Positions 1-8,869 of a DNA stretch of 64,000 nt are shown one piece after another (within the stretch, counting starts at the first letter, position 1; each line of letters begins with the position of its first letter). The notes below the pieces were generated by a model. That model ran no database searches. It was given only the letters and a program-made list of their open reading frames with translations, and was not told the DNA's origin. The DNA is taken from contig NZ_OZ240671.1 of NCBI RefSeq assembly GCF_965198575.1, forward strand, positions 434,001 through 498,000. Reading direction: 5' to 3'. The translations under genes and the position numbers were made by a program. Source of the stretch: Lichenicola sp965198575. Lineage in GTDB: Bacteria; Pseudomonadota; Alphaproteobacteria; Acetobacterales; Acetobacteraceae.

Positions 1-29
1 GCGGCGGCCTGGCACGGCGACACCCGGAC

Positions 30-380
30 ATGACCTATTTCATCGTGAAGGCGGTGCTGTCCGGCCTGCTGATCGCCGCGGTCTCCACCATCGCCAGCCA
101 CCGCCCGGTGTTCGGCGCGCTGGTCGCCTCGCTGCCGCTGATCTCGGTGCTCGGCATGGTCTGGCTCTGGCGCGACACCCACGACAGCGCGCGCATGCAG
201 GCCCATGTCGGTGCCACCTTCTGGTACGTGCTGCCGTCGCTGCCGATGTTCCTGCTGATCCCGGCCCTGATGCGCGCCGGCGTCGGGTTCCCGTGGGCAC
301 TCCTGCTCGGCTGCGTGCTGACGGTGCTGCTCTACCTCCTGGTCAGCGCCATCGCACCCAGACTGGGCATCCAACTCTGA
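30..380 (+). CDS. DUF3147 family small membrane protein
   Basis: A 116-residue, very hydrophobic protein with about four predicted membrane segments (roughly residues 5-22, 27-47, 62-82 and 88-110). Length and pattern match the DUF3147 family of small bacterial inner-membrane proteins, whose function is unknown. The ATG start lies just inside the window and the upstream neighbour is cut off. It converges on the ClC-type channel gene, with only a short GC-rich hairpin between the two stops. The family call is from pattern recognition; the membrane character is plain in the sequence. Confidence 0.8.
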   Translation: MTYFIVKAVLSGLLIAAVSTIASHRPVFGALVASLPLISVLGMVWLWRDTHDSARMQAHVGATFWYVLPSLPMFLLIPALMRAGVGFPWALLLGCVLTVLLYLLVSAIAPRLGIQL

Positions 381-381
381 T

Positions 382-397
382 CCAGGCCGCAGCCTGG
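382..397. terminator. short GC hairpin between convergent genes
   Basis: A 6-bp perfect stem (CCAGGC / GCCTGG) with a CGCA loop lies between the stops of the convergent DUF3147 and ClC genes. There is no T-tract on either side, so this is a weak terminator candidate at best. Confidence 0.3.
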
Positions 398-404
398 CCA
401 GCGG

Positions 405-2363
405 TCAACGCTCGCCGGACAGCTCGCGACGACTGCGATCGAGCTCCTCGGAGTAGCGCCTGAGAGCGAACTGCTCGGTCAACTCGCCGAGCACCATGCG
501 GCGCTTGGGATCATCCACCACCACCAGCGCGTCCGCCTCGCCGGTCTCGAACAACGCCACCGCCTCCTTCACCGTCATCTGGGGCAGCAGCATCACGTCG
601 GCATAATGCACCAGTTCCTCCAGGCGCGTGACGTTGCCCTCCGCACCATGCAGCTCCGGCACCAGCACCAGCCCGGCATACGCATCATGCTCGTCGACCA
701 GCACGATGCGTTGCGCGGAACCCAGCGGAAAGTCGCGTCGCACCGCGGCCAGCGAACTGTCGCGCCGGATCGTGCGTACCTCGCGACGCATCATCCGGCC
801 GACCGTCAGGGTGCGCATCCAGCCGATATCGACGGCACTGCGGATGCTCTCGCCACGGAGGTGGAAGCGCCAGGTCGCGAATGAATAGCCGAAGGTCCGT
901 CGCACCGTCAGCGACGACACCACCGAGGCTGCCAGCACCGCGCTGGTGAGCGGCAGGCTGCCGGTGCTTTCCAGGGCCAGGAACACCATGGTCAGCGGGC
1001 CGCCGACGATCGCCACCGCGAGCGCACTCATGCTGATCAGCGCGCAGACGACCGGCGAGAGCGGGTTGATCGTCACCAGCGCCAGCAGGTCGCCGAACAG
1101 CGTGCCGGTCAGCACGCCCAGGAACAGCGACGCAAAGAACAGGCCGCCGCGGAAGCCGGAACCGATCGACACCGCGGACGCCAACGCCTTCAGCACCAGC
1201 ATGATCGCCACCTGCTGCAGCCCGAACTGCGCATCGAGCCCGAGCCGCATCGCCATGTGGCCGGACGACATCACCGCCGGCGTGATCAGCGCCATCAGCC
1301 CGACGATCAGCCCACCGATCGCCGGTCGCAGCCAGACCGGAATGCGCGACTTGCGGAACAGGCTCTCGCACATCGTGACCGCGCGCATGATGGCGATGCC
1401 GACCAGCGCCGACACCACGCCGAGTGCCACGATCGGCAGGTAATCGGTGCCGGCGATCGTCACCGGCAGCTGCACCTGCAACGAGGGTGCGGCGTCGCCC
1501 AGCACATGCGTCACCAGGATCGCGGCGATCGAGGCCAGCGTCACCGGCGCCAGGTTGACCAGCGCGTAGGTGCCGATCACCAGCTCGAAGGCATAGAAGG
1601 CGCCGGCGATCGGAGCATCGAAGGCAGCACCGATGGCGCCCGCAGCGCCGCATCCGACCAGCACGCGGAGATCCTGCCGACGCACCCGGAAGGCACGACC
1701 GAGCCTGGAGGCAACGGCGGACCCGATCTGGGTATAGCCGGCTTCCAGCCCGATCGATGCGCCGACGCCGTTCGACAGCACGGTCTGGATCACCACGACC
1801 AGGCTGTCGCGCATCGACATGCGGCCGCCATACAGCGCGTTCGCCTCGATCGGATCGACCGGCCGACCCGGCGCATACCGTGCCGCCAGCAACCCGAACA
1901 GGCCGAGCGCCAACCCCCCGATCGTCGGCACCAGCACCGCCCGCACCGGATCGAGATGCACGAGCCCGGACAGGCGGCCATTATTGTCGAGCGCGAACAG
2001 CACCCGGTGCATCAGCAACGTGACCTCGCTGATGCCGACGACGATCAGCCCGGCGATCACGCCCGTGCAGGCAGCCAGCAGCGCCAGCCAGATCTCGTCG
2101 GCACGCACCAGCGCACGCAGCGCCAACGGCGCGTGCAGGACCCAGCCCTTGACCGTCGCTCCCTGGGTGGCGATCCCCGCCCGGATCGCAGCCTGCCGAC
2201 GATCGAGTGAGAATGCGTCGGCACGCCTGGTTCGGGCGCTGGCCTTCACTCCGGGCGCAACGTCAGCCGTCTTCGATACGGTGGCGCTGTCCGCAGACTT
2301 GCCGCGGCGACGCCGATCATCGTCGAGAACGACCGGTGGAACGAGGGGTGGAGAGCCGGACAC
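405..2363 (-). CDS. ClC-family chloride channel/antiporter with C-terminal CBS region
   Basis: An inner-membrane ClC-type anion channel or H+/anion antiporter followed by a cytoplasmic CBS-like pair. The core starts near residue 90. The helix-D filter position reads DPIEANALYGG (about 170-180) instead of GSGIPE. The motif-II position reads GLEAGY (about 205-210) instead of GREGP, which keeps the gating-type glutamate. The third signature reads GGLFFASL rather than GGIFxP. The last ~120 residues look like CBS domains. The open frame reaches TTG at 2480; I prefer GTG at 2363, which has AAGG eight bases upstream. GTG at 2249 is an alternative, so the first ~40 residues are uncertain. The anion transported cannot be read from sequence. 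Confidence 0.85.
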   Translation of the reverse strand: MSGSPPLVPPVVLDDDRRRRGKSADSATVSKTADVAPGVKASARTRRADAFSLDRRQAAIRAGIATQGATVKGWVLHAPLALRALVRADEIWLALLAACTGVIAGLIVVGISEVTLLMHRVLFALDNNGRLSGLVHLDPVRAVLVPTIGGLALGLFGLLAARYAPGRPVDPIEANALYGGRMSMRDSLVVVIQTVLSNGVGASIGLEAGYTQIGSAVASRLGRAFRVRRQDLRVLVGCGAAGAIGAAFDAPIAGAFYAFELVIGTYALVNLAPVTLASIAAILVTHVLGDAAPSLQVQLPVTIAGTDYLPIVALGVVSALVGIAIMRAVTMCESLFRKSRIPVWLRPAIGGLIVGLMALITPAVMSSGHMAMRLGLDAQFGLQQVAIMLVLKALASAVSIGSGFRGGLFFASLFLGVLTGTLFGDLLALVTINPLSPVVCALISMSALAVAIVGGPLTMVFLALESTGSLPLTSAVLAASVVSSLTVRRTFGYSFATWRFHLRGESIRSAVDIGWMRTLTVGRMMRREVRTIRRDSSLAAVRRDFPLGSAQRIVLVDEHDAYAGLVLVPELHGAEGNVTRLEELVHYADVMLLPQMTVKEAVALFETGEADALVVVDDPKRRMVLGELTEQFALRRYSEELDRSRRELSGER

Positions 2364-2522
2364 GGTTACAGCCTTGCAGGGCCACGTCACAGCGCGATGA
2401 CGCCCGCCGAGACTTCTGACCAGTGCGGCCACGAAGTGCAACGGCCGTCTTGCAGAACGTCGCAAAGGTGTACCCTGCAAGACCCGCCGGCGACGACATC
2501 ACGGCGCTACGACATTCCGTGG

Positions 2523-2780
2523 CTATAGCGCCGCCACCTGCATCGGCGGCGCTCCCGGGGATGGCGGCACCGGGATCGGCCCGGGTGGCTCGCCGATCGG
2601 CGGTGGCGCGTCCGGATCCTCATCCGGTCCGGGCGGTGGTGGTGACGGCGGCTCCTGGCCGCCGCCGGACGCGAACGCCCCCGATGCCCAGCCCGGCCAT
2701 CCGCGGTCCATCACCGGATCGACCAGTCGGAAGCGGGTGGGAGCGTGACGTGGCAGATGGCGCATGGTCGGGTCCTCCAT
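2523..2780 (-). CDS. small proline-rich hypothetical protein
   Basis: A possible 85-residue protein with ATG start and no recognised domain. The N-terminal half is basic and aromatic (RHLPRHAPTRFRL). The C-terminal half is rich in Pro, Gly and Asp with PPPPGP-like stretches. There is no signal peptide or membrane segment. It lies alone between the ClC gene and the oxidoreductase. Proline-rich reading frames arise by chance in DNA of this GC content, so it needs conservation support before being trusted. ATG at 2765 is an alternative start. Confidence 0.4.
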   Translation of the reverse strand: MEDPTMRHLPRHAPTRFRLVDPVMDRGWPGWASGAFASGGGQEPPSPPPPGPDEDPDAPPPIGEPPGPIPVPPSPGAPPMQVAAL

Positions 2781-2911
2781 GGTCTGTGCATGCCTGGGGT
2801 GACAACCTGGGCAAGAGACGACAGTTTCAGGATGGTGCGGCCGTCGGCGCCCGGCGGGGCGGGCCGGCTCGCTGAAGCCAGCATCTATGGACGGCAGGGG
2901 ATTAACGAACA

Positions 2912-3988
2912 GTGAACGCCATCGCCAGCATGCGCCAGATCATGCACGACCCGAAGGGCGGCGACCCGGACACGCTCCGCATCGAGACCGGTCCGGTACC
3001 CGAACCCCGCCCCGGCGAGGTGCTGATCCGTGTCCTCGCCGCCGGCATCAACCGCCCCGACCTGATGCAGCGCCAGGGTCTGTATCCGCCGCCGCCGGAC
3101 GCCAGCCCGCTGCTGGGACTCGAGGTCGCCGGCACCGTCGTGGCGATCGGACCCGGAGCGGCCGAGCCCGCACCCTTCCGGATCGGCGACCAGGTTTGCG
3201 CGCTGACCAACGGCGGTGGCTACGCCGAGTACTGCACGGCTCCTGTCGGCCAGTGCCTGCCCTGGCCCGCCGGCTACGACGCCCCCCGGGCCGCTGCATT
3301 GCCCGAGACCTATTTCACCGTCTGGTCGAACCTGTTCCGCACCGGCCACCTGGCCGCCGGCGAGACCGTGCTGGTGCATGGCGGCACCAGCGGGATCGGC
3401 GCCACCGCGATCCAGCTGGCCCGCAGCTTCGGCGCACGCGTGATCGCGACGGCCGGCACTGCGGAGAAGTGCGCGACCTGCCTGACGCTCGGGGCCGAGG
3501 CTGCCATCAACTACCGCGAGGAGGATTTCGCCGAGCGCGTCCAAACCCTCACACACGGGCAAGGCGTCGACATCGTGCTGGACATCGTCGGCGCCCCCTA
3601 CCTTGCCCGCAACATCGACAGCCTGGCCGATCTCGGCCGCCTGGTGCTGGTGGCCGTCCAGGGTGGCGCCAAGGCGGAAGCCCTCGACCTGCGCCGGATC
3701 ATGACCCGCCGCCTCACCCTGACCGGCACGACGATGCGGCCGCGCACTCCCGCCTTCAAGGCGGAGATCGCCGAGGCGCTGCGGCAGAATGTCTGGCCGC
3801 TGCTCGATGCCGGCACGGTGCGACCGATACTGCACCGGGTGTTCCCGATGGCCGAGGTTGCGGCGGCGCACCGGATGATGGAACAGGGCGACCATTCCGG
3901 CCGCATCATCCTCGACATGACCACCGGCGCCGCCCCGGAGCGGGCGCCGGATCGCGCCCCGGAAGGCGCCCCGGAAGGCGTCCCGTGA
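2912..3988 (+). CDS. NAD(P)H quinone oxidoreductase, PIG3/Qor type
   Basis: A zinc-free medium-chain dehydrogenase/reductase that would reduce quinones or enones with NADPH in the cytoplasm. An N-terminal GroES-like domain (PRPGEVLIRVLAAGINRPD) is followed by a Rossmann domain with the nucleotide loop HGGTSGIGATAIQLA near residue 150. The chosen GTG has a GGGG-type Shine-Dalgarno about 11 bases upstream; ATG at 2930 would remove six residues. The C-terminus carries an odd tail of imperfect APE(R/G) repeats. Its stop overlaps the next gene's GTG by four bases (GTGA), so the two are translationally coupled. Confidence 0.88.
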   Translation: MNAIASMRQIMHDPKGGDPDTLRIETGPVPEPRPGEVLIRVLAAGINRPDLMQRQGLYPPPPDASPLLGLEVAGTVVAIGPGAAEPAPFRIGDQVCALTNGGGYAEYCTAPVGQCLPWPAGYDAPRAAALPETYFTVWSNLFRTGHLAAGETVLVHGGTSGIGATAIQLARSFGARVIATAGTAEKCATCLTLGAEAAINYREEDFAERVQTLTHGQGVDIVLDIVGAPYLARNIDSLADLGRLVLVAVQGGAKAEALDLRRIMTRRLTLTGTTMRPRTPAFKAEIAEALRQNVWPLLDAGTVRPILHRVFPMAEVAAAHRMMEQGDHSGRIILDMTTGAAPERAPDRAPEGAPEGVP

Positions 3989-4773
3989 AGCTGGCCGTCG
4001 TCGAACGCGGTCCGGACGCCCCGGAGCCGCGCCGCCGGCCGCCGATCGTGCTGTTGCACGGCCTGTTCGGGCGGGCGCGCAACCTCGGCTATTTCCAGCG
4101 CCGCCTCGCCGTCGGCCGCCGGACGCTCGCGATCGACCTGCGCAACCACGGCGACAGCCCGCACGGCCAGATGGACTACACCAGCATGGCGTTCGACCTG
4201 CTGGAGACGCTGGCCGAGCACGACGCCCTGCCCGCCACCCTGGTCGGCCACTCGATGGGCGGCAAGGCGGCGATGACGCTGGCCCTCACCCGTCCGGAAG
4301 CGGTCGCCAGCCTGCTGGTCGCCGACATCCCGCCGGCCCGCACCGGCCACGGCACGTTCTCCCTCGCCGAGGACATGATGCGGGTCCGCTTCCCGCCCTA
4401 CCTCAACCGCACCGCCGCGGATGCGCTGCTGCAGCCGGTCATCACCGACGCCGACGTGCGCAACCTGATGCTGCAGAACCTGCGGCTCGGGGAGAATCCC
4501 GGCTGGGTGATCGGGCTCGCCGAGATCGTGCAGTCCATGACCAACATCGAGGGCTGGCCGTACATCCCCGAGGGCCATCGCTATGACGGCCCGACCCTGT
4601 TCCTGGCCGGCGAGCGCTCGCCCTACATCCGCCCGGAGGACCATCCGGCGATGCAGCGGCTGTTCCCGCACCACCGCTTCGAGGTCATCGAGCAGGCCGG
4701 CCACTGGCTGCACGTGGAGAATCCGGCGCGCTTCCTGCAGCTCCTCGGGGAGTTCACCGAGGCGTTTCCCTAG
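3985..4773 (+). CDS. alpha/beta-hydrolase, YbfF-like esterase
   Basis: A 262-residue alpha/beta-hydrolase. The oxyanion segment is LLHGLFG, the nucleophile elbow GHSMGG, and the late catalytic histidine lies in AGHWLHVE. A DLRNHG motif typical of the YbfF/ABHD11 esterase subgroup is present. The GTG start is fixed by its 4-base overlap with the stop of the upstream oxidoreductase, giving a two-gene operon. The natural substrate is unknown; short-chain acyl esters are usual for the subgroup. No signal peptide, so probably cytoplasmic. Confidence 0.87.
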   Translation: MKLAVVERGPDAPEPRRRPPIVLLHGLFGRARNLGYFQRRLAVGRRTLAIDLRNHGDSPHGQMDYTSMAFDLLETLAEHDALPATLVGHSMGGKAAMTLALTRPEAVASLLVADIPPARTGHGTFSLAEDMMRVRFPPYLNRTAADALLQPVITDADVRNLMLQNLRLGENPGWVIGLAEIVQSMTNIEGWPYIPEGHRYDGPTLFLAGERSPYIRPEDHPAMQRLFPHHRFEVIEQAGHWLHVENPARFLQLLGEFTEAFP

Positions 4774-5153
4774 GGTCGTAAACCCCCTCGACGTGCGGCC
4801 CGCGGCTGCCATCGGAGATCGGGTCGACGGACGCTGCCAGCCGCCTTGCGCCTTATTCCGGTCAGTGGCGAGACCCGCCGGACCCTCGACGGCGGAACTC
4901 GCGCAACAGGGCCGTAACTGCTGGGGTGTTGGACAGCCCTGCGACAGCTTTTCGGCGCATCGGGATGAAGAGAAGACGATCAGGTCTCGGGTGGGTCTGC
5001 CCGAATGCAGTTCGGCACCGTCACTCACGCCGGGAAGAGCTGCGTTTCGTAAGCCACTGCCGGCGGGATACCGCAGCCACACCTCTATCTTTCGATCGTA
5101 GCCATCGGGGACCACTCACTCCGTCACCTGTCTGCCTTGCGACGGCGCAGCGA
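4774..5153. other. 380-base stretch without a supported gene
   Basis: Between the convergent hydrolase and MarR-GNAT genes. Frames through it carry many rare codons and no recognisable protein. I see no tRNA, no strong hairpin with a T-tract and no repeat. Confidence 0.6.
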
Positions 5154-6158
5154 TCAGTGGAGGTGCTTCTGCATCACGACGAACTTCAGGTCATCGCGGT
5201 TGGGAACGCCGAAGCGGGCGTCCTCGTACGGGAACGGCTCGATTTCCCCGGTCGGCTCGTAACCCCGTCGTTCGTACCAGGCGATCAGGCTGTCGCGCAC
5301 GTTCACGACGGTCATCCGGATCGACCGGCCACCCCGGTCCCGCACCCACTGCTCCGCAGCCGTGAGCAGTTGCCGTCCGAGGCCGACATTCTGCAGGCGC
5401 GGGTCGACGGTAAGCGAGCCGAGATACCAGGCATCGTCGGCCAAAGGCTGAAGCCAGACACAGCCTTGGACATCTTCCGCCATGCGCCACGCCAGGAGAA
5501 CGGCGTCGGGCCTTGCAACGATCTCCTCGCGAAGCAGCGCCTCGCTGGTCCTGTCGCCGGACATGTAATCCGCCTCACTGTTCCAGCCGGACCCGGTTCC
5601 GGTTCCGCGATAGGCACGGTTCATCAGCGTGACGATGCCCGGGACGTCCGCATCGACGGCGACCTGCAGGCTTGCGACCGCATGCGCCCGTGCCCTGGCA
5701 TTCAGGGATCGGGCCTCCATCCGTTCCTCGATCATGGCGACCTGATCCAGGAACGAGCCCGAGAGGCCCTGCAGAACCTCTCTGACGGCGGCCTCGACCA
5801 GCGGCCAGACCTTACGCTTTGATCTGTCCAGCGCCTGCTGGCCGGCCGGTGACAGCGCCACGGTGCTCTGTCGCCGATCGGTTTCGCCGCGGTCGATCGT
5901 CACCAGCCCGGACCGTGCCAGCCTGTTGGCATTCTTGGTGATGGCCGGCTGGCTCATCTGCATAGCTCGAGCGAGAGCGCCGATCGCCATCGGACCCTGC
6001 TCCTCCAAAGTGACAAGAAGGGGATACTGCCCCGGCTGGATCGGGATGCCGGCCGCATGCGCCACCAGCAGGACGTCGGTCTGCATTCGTTCCGCCAACC
6101 GCTTGAGGCGGCTACCGAGAAACAGGTGCGGTCGGTCACGAACGATATCCGCCGGCAT
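5154..6158 (-). CDS. MarR regulator fused to GNAT acetyltransferase
   Basis: A 334-residue two-domain protein. Residues ~10-145 form a MarR-type winged helix: the HTH runs through LARAMQMSQPAITKNANRLA and the wing contains DRGETDRRQSTVALS. Residues ~160-334 form a GNAT domain with the acetyl-CoA loop region VGLGRQLLTAAEQW and the late motif ALIAWYERRGYEP-like segment (LIAWYERRGYEP). It likely represses its own gene and acetylates a small molecule or protein. A perfect 16-bp palindrome sits 17-32 bases upstream of the ATG, where a MarR autoregulatory operator would be. It is isolated, with no operon partner. Confidence 0.85.
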   Translation of the reverse strand: MPADIVRDRPHLFLGSRLKRLAERMQTDVLLVAHAAGIPIQPGQYPLLVTLEEQGPMAIGALARAMQMSQPAITKNANRLARSGLVTIDRGETDRRQSTVALSPAGQQALDRSKRKVWPLVEAAVREVLQGLSGSFLDQVAMIEERMEARSLNARARAHAVASLQVAVDADVPGIVTLMNRAYRGTGTGSGWNSEADYMSGDRTSEALLREEIVARPDAVLLAWRMAEDVQGCVWLQPLADDAWYLGSLTVDPRLQNVGLGRQLLTAAEQWVRDRGGRSIRMTVVNVRDSLIAWYERRGYEPTGEIEPFPYEDARFGVPNRDDLKFVVMQKHLH

Positions 6159-6174
6159 GTCAGGCCCCAGAGTT

Positions 6175-6190
6175 GCATAACCGGTTATGC
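6175..6190. promoter_or_regulatory. 16-bp perfect palindrome, probable MarR operator
   Basis: GCATAACCGGTTATGC is a perfect inverted repeat just upstream of the MarR-GNAT gene. Size, symmetry and position fit a MarR dimer site overlapping the promoter. Binding is inferred. Confidence 0.65.
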
Positions 6191-6396
6191 TTTACCGGCA
6201 GAGAGCCGTCCAGGTTGGGCACTGTCGCGGGGCATCGCCTTGAAACGACGCATGGTCCAGTGTCGCACCCCGGATTGCCGATCCGAGACAGGATCTGAGC
6301 ATGGTTGACGGCTGACCTTTCACGGCCTGGAGGATGGCGATTGCCACGTGATACCGGACCAGTCGAGCCCGGACGCGGCGAGTCGTGCGGCGCTGC

Positions 6397-7188
6397 TCAA
6401 CCGGTGCTGGTCATTGCATTCACGACCTTCGCGCCACCACCCTTGGCCGCCGGCTTGCCCTCGTCCGCCGCCCGCCAGAGATACCAGGCCGCCATCGAGC
6501 GATGCGGGCTCCAGGCCTGGGCGATCTCGCGGAGCGCCTTCGGTGTCGGCTGGCGGTCGAGGCGCTTGATCAGCCGGTAGCCCTCGCGCACGCCGAAATC
6601 GTCGATCGGCATCACGTCACGGCGTCCGAGGCTGAAGATCAGCAGCATCTCGACCGTCCAGCGTCCGATCCCGCGCAGGCTGACCAGGCGCTCGATCAGC
6701 AAATCGTCCGACATCCGCGCCGCCTGCGCCCGCGTCGGCACGATGCCGGCCAGCCGCGCCTCGCACACCGCCCGCATCGCCGCACTCTTGGAGCCGGAGA
6801 AGCCGCACCCGCGCAGCGCCTCGTCCGAAAGTCCCAGCACCATCTCCGGTGTCGGGAACGGCGTGTCGCCGAGTGCCACCAGCCGCCCCAGGATCGCCTC
6901 GGCGGCGCGTCCGTGCAGCTGCTGGTGGGCGATCGCGCGGATCAGGCTCTCGAACGGCTCGCGCGCCCGGTCCACCGTCAGGCCACAGCGTCCGACACGG
7001 CGGATCAAGGCGGCCAGGTCGTCGTCCTGGGCGATCAGGTGGCGCCGGCCTGCATCGCGTCCACTGGCCCGGGGCTCGGGCAACGGGGCGTCCGGCGCCT
7101 GCATGATCGCGGCCGGGGTATGTTCGGGAGCCGCGAGCGGATTGGATTTGCGGCGCGGGATGCGCTTCGGAGGTGACACGTCGTTCAT
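6397..7188 (-). CDS. DNA-3-methyladenine glycosylase II (AlkA-like)
   Basis: A 263-residue HhH-GPD base-excision glycosylase that would remove alkylated purines from DNA. The helix-hairpin-helix LRGIGRWTVEMLLIF is followed at the usual distance by the catalytic aspartate in MPIDDFGVREGY. HQQLHGRAAEAI marks the domain start. There are no iron-sulfur cysteines at the C-terminus, so it is AlkA/MAG-like rather than Nth/MutY-like. The first ~45 residues are a basic, low-complexity leader. The ATG at 7188 is the first good start. It is divergent from the TonB gene. Confidence 0.85.
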   Translation of the reverse strand: MNDVSPPKRIPRRKSNPLAAPEHTPAAIMQAPDAPLPEPRASGRDAGRRHLIAQDDDLAALIRRVGRCGLTVDRAREPFESLIRAIAHQQLHGRAAEAILGRLVALGDTPFPTPEMVLGLSDEALRGCGFSGSKSAAMRAVCEARLAGIVPTRAQAARMSDDLLIERLVSLRGIGRWTVEMLLIFSLGRRDVMPIDDFGVREGYRLIKRLDRQPTPKALREIAQAWSPHRSMAAWYLWRAADEGKPAAKGGGAKVVNAMTSTG

Positions 7189-7335
7189 CCGATCAGACAG
7201 GTGGTGGCGGAGCCGCGGCCCAGCTGGCAGAATAGGCTCCAGGCTTAACCGACCATAGGCGGGCCGGCGGCGGACCGGAGCCTGCCAGCCAGCAGCAACG
7301 TCGCGGGCGATCAGGCGGAGACACCCGACTACGAC

Positions 7336-8478
7336 ATGGCTGATCGCGTCGCTCCCTCGGACCCGAAGTCGGGCCCCTCTCGCCGGCCGACCACGCTCTC
7401 GACCTCCGCCAGGGCGCTCGCCCGGCGCTCGGCATGGGGGCTGGTGGCGCTGGAACCGCGCGGCACTGCGCCACGCGTGGTTGCGTCCCAGCGTTTCGCC
7501 GACGCGGCTGGTCGTATCCCTGCCGGCCGCCTCGAGCTGGCCGGGCTGCCGCTGGCCCGGCGCATCCGCACCCAGCGCACCCATCTCGAGACCTTGCTCG
7601 GCGGTTCGGCCGCGCTGCATGTCGGGCTTCTGGTGCTGCTGGCGATCCTCTATGCGCGCCAGGGCCGGCTGAAGCCGCCATCCGACCAGACGCAGGTGCA
7701 GATGGTCTTCGGCCAGAGTGGCATGGCCGGCAACGATTCGCCGGATGCCGGTGGCGGCGGTAAGCCGGCGGCCGCGGCACCTACCCCCACGCCCGCACCG
7801 CCGACACCGATCACACCGCCTGCCCCGCCGCCGGAGCAGCAGCAACCGACGGTCAATACGGAACTGCCGCCGCCGCCGCCGCCGGTGCCTGTCCCTGATT
7901 TCGTCCCGATGCCGCCACCGCCGCCGCCGATCGAGGCGCCCGAGAAGCCGGAAGCGCATCAGACCCAGCCGGTGCGCATCCCGCTCCGGACCATGCGGCC
8001 ACAGACCCATGCCACGCGCACTTCGCCGTTCTCCAACCCGATGGACCTGTCGTTCTCCGAGGCGCCCGGTCCGCAGCGCGCCCGCACCGGTCGCCCCGGC
8101 GGATCGCATGCGCCTGTCGATCTGTCTCTGGGGCCACTCGTCAAGAACGGCCGGCTGAACACGCCGTTTGCCACCGTGGGTGTCCAGGGCTCGAACGATG
8201 ACTACGACAGCGAGATCGAGAGCTGGATCCACCGGCACATCTACTACCCGCAGGAGGCGGCGGAACGTGGCGAGGAAGGCCCGACCCGCGTCCACGTCGT
8301 GCTCGGCCGTGACGGGAAGGTGAAGAGCGTGCAGCTGATCGGGTCGTCCGGGTCCTATACCCTCGATGATGCGACGCAGGGCATGTTCCGCAACGCCAAG
8401 CTCCCGCCGATGCCGCCGGACATCACCGACGACCACTACGACATCGACTTCACCCTCACCTACGTCCTGACCCGCTGA
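7336..8478 (+). CDS. TonB-like energy transducer with long N-terminal cytoplasmic region
   Basis: A 380-residue TonB homologue linking the proton-motive force to outer-membrane receptors. A single membrane helix at about residues 86-106 carries the SxxxH motif (S91, H95) that contacts ExbB/ExbD-type partners. Then comes a proline-rich periplasmic spacer (about 140-210) and a C-terminal TonB domain (about 290-380) with YYPQEA and a VxxxLxxDGKVKSVQL pattern. The 85 residues before the helix are unusual, since TonB normally has 10-30; GTG at codon 37 could shorten this. No exbBD lies beside it; the TonB-dependent receptor at 14.7-16.9 kb is a possible client. Confidence 0.85.
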   Translation: MADRVAPSDPKSGPSRRPTTLSTSARALARRSAWGLVALEPRGTAPRVVASQRFADAAGRIPAGRLELAGLPLARRIRTQRTHLETLLGGSAALHVGLLVLLAILYARQGRLKPPSDQTQVQMVFGQSGMAGNDSPDAGGGGKPAAAAPTPTPAPPTPITPPAPPPEQQQPTVNTELPPPPPPVPVPDFVPMPPPPPPIEAPEKPEAHQTQPVRIPLRTMRPQTHATRTSPFSNPMDLSFSEAPGPQRARTGRPGGSHAPVDLSLGPLVKNGRLNTPFATVGVQGSNDDYDSEIESWIHRHIYYPQEAAERGEEGPTRVHVVLGRDGKVKSVQLIGSSGSYTLDDATQGMFRNAKLPPMPPDITDDHYDIDFTLTYVLTR

Positions 8479-8542
8479 CGCCGTACCCGGATCTGCGGCT
8501 GCAGTGACACGCTCGGCGTGATCCCGGCCGGGGTACGCCCGG

Positions 8543-8860
8543 CTACGGGCCGGTTTGCTCGCCCTGGAACGGCGCCACCATGATCTCGTGCGCCCGCTTG
8601 CGCGCCTGGACGATGTCGTAGCTGTTCTGCATCCGCATCAGCGTGTCCATCGGGACGCCGAACGCCTTGTCCAGCCGCACCGCCATCTCGGGCGACAGCT
8701 GCGCGCGCTGGTTCAGCAGCGCCGAGATGGCCGCGCGGGTCACGCCAAGCACCCGCGCCGCATCCGTCACCGACAGCCCGAGCGCCTCGACGATCTCGCT
8801 CTTCACGAACCCGCCGGGATGGGCGGGGGTCTTCATCCGAATGCCCTGCAGCACGCTCAT
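8543..8860 (-). CDS. higA: HigA-family antitoxin (XRE helix-turn-helix)
   Basis: A 105-residue antitoxin and autorepressor. It opens with the HigA hallmark HPGGFVKSEIVEALGLS and continues into an XRE helix-turn-helix (TDAARVLGVTRAAISALLN). The ATG at 8860 is chosen because AGGAGG stands four bases upstream, overlapping the stop of the toxin gene; GTG at 8866 is an alternative. It follows the toxin gene closely on the same strand, the usual HigBA order (toxin first). Confidence 0.9.
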   Translation of the reverse strand: MSVLQGIRMKTPAHPGGFVKSEIVEALGLSVTDAARVLGVTRAAISALLNQRAQLSPEMAVRLDKAFGVPMDTLMRMQNSYDIVQARKRAHEIMVAPFQGEQTGP

Positions 8861-8869
8861 GACCACCTC

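Noticed and set aside
2481..2522. N-terminal extension of the ClC gene to TTG 2480
   Set aside because: The added residues are low-complexity and basic with no Shine-Dalgarno; GTG 2363 fits better.
3598..5115. 505-codon minus-strand frame
   Set aside because: It lies opposite two well-recognised genes and has the low-complexity Arg/Ala/Gly composition of a GC-rich shadow.
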